Below, one piece after another: positions 59,389 through 64,000 of a DNA stretch of 64,000 nt. Source of the stretch: Fallopia convolvulus (taxonomy: Eukaryota > Streptophyta > Magnoliopsida > Caryophyllales > Polygonaceae). The stretch spans positions 16,768,934 to 16,832,933 of the forward strand of contig OZ024735.1 in assembly GCA_964016875.1 (NCBI GenBank), written 5' to 3'. Below the pieces are notes generated by a model, which was not told the origin of the DNA, did not search any database, and saw nothing but the letters and a program-made list of their open reading frames with translations. Positions within the stretch are counted from its first letter, which is position 1. Every line of letters begins with the position of its first letter. Made by a program: the position numbers and the translations under genes.

Positions 59389-60139
59389 CTGAAGCAGACA
59401 TGTATACATCAATCACATATAGCATCACACTAATATAATTTCAACAACAATGAAAAAGGATGGTAGTTTTAGATGGCCTACATAAAACTTGACTACAAGC
59501 ATTTGATAGCTAAGATAATGTCAAAAATAAAAAATACTAAGCTCATCAAGATGTAGTAATAAGCTCATCAAGATGGTAGTTTTAGGTATTCTTGTTACAC
59601 AAGTTTAAAGTTTAAGCAAAGTATTTCTCTCTCTATATATATAGTATAAGATTAAAAGATCCAGGCCGACCAAATACACAAACAAACACACATCCTCTTC
59701 TTTTTTGAGTCATGGCCAACGATTCTTCCAAATCCACATGTTCCTTTTCGAGCATTTCATTGTTGTTAATCTCCTTGACATCATGAAACTCATTCTCACA
59801 ATTTTGTTTATGATGATAAAAACCCTTTTCTAATGAGGTTAACATATATTAATCTCCCAGTTTGTAAATTTTGGAAGTGATTATGTGAATCTTACGGCTA
59901 AGATAGTTTGCCTAGATGAAACATAGTTGACTTCAACTTGTAAGTGCAATGAAAATAGAATATAAAAGTACAAGGATTATCATAGTTGGCCTAGATGAAG
60001 TCAACTATGAAAACATAGTTGCCCTAGATTCCTAGAATTACAAGTTGACTTCAACTTGCTGACTTCAAAAGGATTAACATTAGCCCACTTCAACTTGTAT
60101 GTTTAGTTGCTGATCCCCAGAATATGCAGTAAGTGCAAT
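59389..60139. other. Spacer with short duplications
   Basis: No gene is supported. A minus-strand frame (59633-59845) has no recognisable domain. GATCCAGGCCGACCAA at about 59659 recurs at 61507, just outside the small foldback. AGTTGACTTCAACTTG and related words repeat at 59920-60095. Confidence 0.35.
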
Positions 60140-61505
60140 GTAAATATTTTTATAGAAGTACATCGATTAACTTGTTTTGAAGAACAGATTTATAGACTAA
60201 AATTGTGCCTATTATCTATTCAAAACTTTCATAACTTAAGACAAACGATCAGAAAAACAATAAACCACACACCAGTAAAAAACCACACACAATTACAACC
60301 TCTATTGTTATTTGACCAGGATACTGTTTAGCCATCATGTTTGATTGGTAATGGCTTCCCTTGTATATTCGAATGTAGGAGCATCAATGTGAACTCAGGT
60401 GCGTTGGAAGGAAGTCCTCTGATAGTTGCAAAGGACAGCTTCTGATACACCCTGCTCCAACCTACAAGCTGGTACGTTCAAAGGAGCACAAGTTACACAT
60501 ATAGCAAAGTCTAATAATTATACAGCTAGCTCAAAAAAAAAAGAGGTGGACTGACCTTTTGACCATAAAATCAGGGCCAATATGGTTGAGTCTCCTATAG
60601 ATTTGTCTCTTCGGCCAAACGATCAACAAAGATCCTGGTTCCCATAAATGTCAAGACTGAATCTTAATTGATCACCACTACATATGACAATTTCAACTTT
60701 TAGTGACATGATATTCAAATTCCTATTTAATCAAATGATTGGAACATACCTATAAATCATAATCGAGATAATGGTTGAACGGAACAAGGTTCGAATAAGC
60801 GGCTTCACTAAACCCAAAAAATCATTTTGTCGAATTTTATTATGGTCAGACTACATACAACAAGCCAACAAATTTAGAAAATGTTAAATAAATTCTGAAA
60901 TTATTAAATTAGGGTCTGAATTTAAACATGGCTATGACAATTTTTTTTAAAGTACTAGTACGTTGCACTTATTTGGTGTATACACTCCATTTGGCCGAAA
61001 AGACAAATTTACAGGAGACTCAACCATATCGACCCTGGTTTTATGGTCAAAAGGTCGGTCAATCTTTTTTTTTGAGCTAGCTAGATAATTTAAAGACTTT
61101 GCTACATGTGTAACTTGTGTTCCTTTGAACGTACCGGCTTGGAGGTTGGAGCAGGGTGTACCAGAAGCTGTCCTTTGCAACTGTCAGAGGGGGAGGCCAC
61201 CAACTTCTTTACGATGCACCTGAGCTCGCATTGGCACTCCATCATTCGCATAGGCAAGGGAAGCCATTGCCAATCAAACATGATGGTCAAACAACAATCA
61301 AGGTTGTAATTGTGTGTGGTTTTGTTTTTACTTGTGTGTGATTTATTGTTTTTCTGATCGTCTATGTTAAGTTAGGAAGGTTTGGAATAAGCAATAGACA
61401 AAATTTTAGCCCAGAAACTTCTTCTTCAAAATAAGCTAATCCATGTACTTTAAAACAAGTTAATCCATGTACTTGAAAACAAGTTAATCCATGTACTTTC
61501 TATAA
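60140..61505. mobile_element. Small foldback with about 480-520-bp arms
   Basis: The left arm (about 60140-60620) and right arm (about 60985-61505) are reverse complements with scattered changes, separated by about 360 bases. In the right arm GTACCGGCTTGGAGG leads into a stretch that reads RVYQKLSFATVRG and GKPLPIKHDG; the left arm has the same reading on the minus strand. The two arms keep similar peptides, but the source protein is not recognised. No target duplication was found. Confidence 0.6.
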
Positions 61506-63825
61506 AGATCCAGGCCGACCAACATATATCTTCTGCTATTCATATATGATAGAAGAATCAACATGCTTTGTTCCAATACAAATAAGATTACTGATTGAAA
61601 AAAGTATCAACACTAACAAAAACACGATGAAACCAAGTCAGAATCTATACAGCAAACCAATGTGTAAGTTGTAAGCATATGTTCTTTCTAAGAACACCTA
61701 AAAGCAATAGGAAAAAGCATCATGTTTGATGCAAAACAAGAAAAATTCCCAAAGAGTATATGAAAACCCAAGGTGACTAAAATATATTAAGAACTCTAAT
61801 ATGTCTGAATTAGGAACAGAAGAAACTATAGCACTCAAAATTTGCCAACTCCTATAGATGACATTTCTTGTATGATGTACCTGGGCAAGATCTTAGATGA
61901 ATATAAGAGACGTAGTAGTATGCCTAGAATCACAACAGGACATTAAAAGATATAATTCTTCACCTTTTTTTATTTAGAGTGCTATGAAAATTCAAACCTT
62001 TGTGTCTTATACTCAAAATCGGATCACATGATGAGTAAAATAAGGGATGCATGGCATATCGGTCCACTTTAATGGCAGCATAGCAATTAGCTGGTAAAAA
62101 TAAAAGCAAACGGTGGTCTCATTTCAATAAGAAGATCATAGTTCAAACTTCCAAAAATTATTTTCAAAAGATAACTTCCAAATATGTAGGGAAAAAAATT
62201 GGAAACACATATAGCAAACCTTGTGCAAAATAGAGGTGCTAAATCAAAAGCATAAAACAAGCATAAAAATCTCTAGAGACCTTAACAAATACGAAATATA
62301 TGTACATGTGCAGGCAGATAAATCACATTTTTTTTTGAATTATATAGAAAGTTTGTCATAAAAGAAGAGCATAACCCTAATCAGAGGTATATATCATTTT
62401 AATCAAAAAATAAGGGTCTCATAAGTATTTAAATTCAAATACGAATTTGCAAGAACCCAATTTAGTATTTTGTAGCTATTTATCTCTAGCTACTTATATA
62501 CTTAACAAAGAATTTGGATTCTAAATGAAAATTTTAGTAGCAAGCAATCCTGATTATTGTTTTGATGCACCAAAAAAAAAGGTGATAACATTTTGCACCT
62601 CCTTATAGAAACATCTAACAATGACTAAATTCTTGTGTTAATAATAAGTAAATGCTGTAAAACCAAGAAAAAAAAGTAACTCGCCACCAAATTGTTCTTG
62701 CTTTGTTCAAGTTCAATTATATTTAGCTTAGAGAATACATACGCATTAAAAACGAACTGGTTGGCCTAAGCTCTCTGACCTCTCTCTAGAAATACTAGTG
62801 TGAGAAACACTTTTAACCCCAAATCTCATAACTCACAACTCAGTAACCATGTTTATCCAAATCTCTCAATCAGTTTTACAAACACCAATAGCAACAGATT
62901 GTGCAAAAAATATATCAGAAAGACTATGAAAAATCTCTTTTGAAATATGGAAATGCGTTTAGGGGCATTAATTTTCGCCGAGAAGGCATAAATTTTATCT
63001 ATGTTTCTTCTTTGAACTCTTTTAGAGATCTTAAATCAGAACTTGGATCCATCTCTTGGTGTAATCGTTTGTCAAATTGACTATGAGTTAGTATTTCTGT
63101 TTGCTTTAGGTGGCAAAGCCCCTTGAATTTTGCCTGAAATTTGTCTTCCCAACTAGCCTTTGGATCCTCACGACATGGCCGACCATCTCGATCCAGCCTC
63201 TGTCGGCATCCTTGGTTGTCCCTCTTCCATCGATTGCTTCCCTTGGCTGCGATTCCGTCCTCTTTCGTCGGTCGTGGGCACTTTTGTGTTTGAGGCGCGT
63301 GCCCTAAACCAGGTTGCCGCTCGGATCCGAATAAAGGTGCATCTCACCACTTCCTCTCTCAGTTGCTACTTTCAATCCTTAGCAACAAGCCGAGTCCATA
63401 CTCCGTAGATCTGGAATTTGCCCACAATCTCTGTCCCTCTCGCCATTGTCAACCTTCCGTTCGTCTTTTTTGAAGAAGCAACAAAAAAAAGAAAACGAAA
63501 AGAAAAAGAGAAAATTATATTTGCAGTCTGGAGACCACAAAGAAAAAGAGAAAAAAAACAAAAGGTAAAAACGTCTCCATAACGTCTGGGCCTTTTGCTC
63601 AATTTTGGCCCATCTCCTTTTTTTAATCTTTTTTTTTCGTTTTTCTTAGTCTTGCTAGGCAAGGCACATGTTTGAATTTTTAGTCAAGGAAAAAAAGGAA
63701 AAACGGAAAATATAAAATATATCCTTATAAAAAGGGGAAAAAAATTCTGTTGGGCTGCAAGTTTAAGGGGAAAAAATGTATTAAAAATCTTTTTACTTAA
63801 TTGTACCGCATTTTTGATTTTTTGC
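61506..63825. other. AT-rich spacer, no supported gene
   Basis: Nothing recognisable on either strand up to 63100. At 63100-63410 a GC-richer patch has overlapping short frames on both strands with no known domain; it could be a gene-end or repeat fragment. A poly(A/T)-rich stretch follows. Confidence 0.35.
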
Positions 63826-63962
63826 GGGGCAAGACTTGGTTTTATTTGTGGGGCAAGTTAGCTTTACTTGCGTTGTAAGTATAACTTATTTGCCTTGCAA
63901 GTTTGTTTTACTTATGCTACAAGTATTTTTACTTACGGTGCAAGGTTGTTTTGCTTTTGCAG
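63826..63962 (+). repeat. Degenerate 22-23-bp tandem repeat
   Basis: About six units with consensus TGCAAGTTTGTTTTACTTATGC. Each has CAAGT near the start and ACTT near the end, so units are partly palindromic. It may continue past the right edge. Confidence 0.55.
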
Positions 63963-64000
63963 AATGGCTCGTACTTAATTCATGTACTTATTTTCGAAGA

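Overview
The window is nuclear DNA of a flowering plant, probably a eudicot. Three things show this: two spliced genes of plant-specific type, a fragment of a TOPLESS-type co-repressor gene, and a dense stack of typical plant transposable elements. By eye roughly nine tenths is mobile DNA or AT-rich spacer. Only two host genes look intact: a clade-III-type glutamate-receptor-like channel (24122-28120, + strand, six coding exons, 935 aa) and a class III secreted peroxidase (41753-43058, + strand, four coding exons, 328 aa).

From 1 to about 23.1 kb lies a nested retrotransposon block. A gag-only Ty3/gypsy-type element (1-6575) carries a broken gag, a non-coding stretch with repeated hairpins, a polypurine tract and a 3' LTR. 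A foreign solo LTR (5025-6347, TSD CATAT) has landed in that LTR. Next comes a second fragment of related non-coding sequence, split by a complete minus-strand LTR element (8083-16460, TSD CCCTT, two 1376-bp LTRs). That element holds one gag-like ORF and was itself hit by a 3.2-kb solo LTR (11009-14202). A decayed Ty3/gypsy pol (16.7-18.4 kb) follows with its 3' LTR, which contains another solo LTR (18973-20531, TSD CCCAC) of the 8083-16460 family. A decayed Ty1/copia pol on the minus strand, split by a GGGGAT-rich probable hAT derivative, ends the block about 1 kb before the channel gene.

Downstream of the channel gene are a LINE-like 3' scrap and a long minus-strand solo LTR (31071-37977, TSD GGTTG). 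Nested in that LTR are two Helitron-like units, a hAT-type MITE (TSD CATAAGCA) and a SINE-like pol III box. Another degenerate LTR lies before the peroxidase. Just past the peroxidase stop codon sits a full-length, convergent L1-type LINE (about 43.3-49.4 kb, TSD CGGCAATGACCA) with broken ORFs. It is followed by an RTE-type LINE (49.9-54.1 kb) whose 970-aa ORF is open from end to end.

From 54.2 to 58.7 kb is a 4.5-kb foldback with about 2-kb arms. The arms carry degenerate ATGAACC-type repeats and tRNA-like cassettes with no usable anticodon loop. It is the most unusual object here. After it come a two-exon TOPLESS-like gene fragment and a second, smaller foldback (60.1-61.5 kb). The last 2.5 kb show no confident gene; a short tandem repeat is near the right edge.

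The elements do not form a pathway. The layout reads as a history of repeated insertion, unequal recombination leaving solo LTRs, and gene-fragment capture around two conserved genes.
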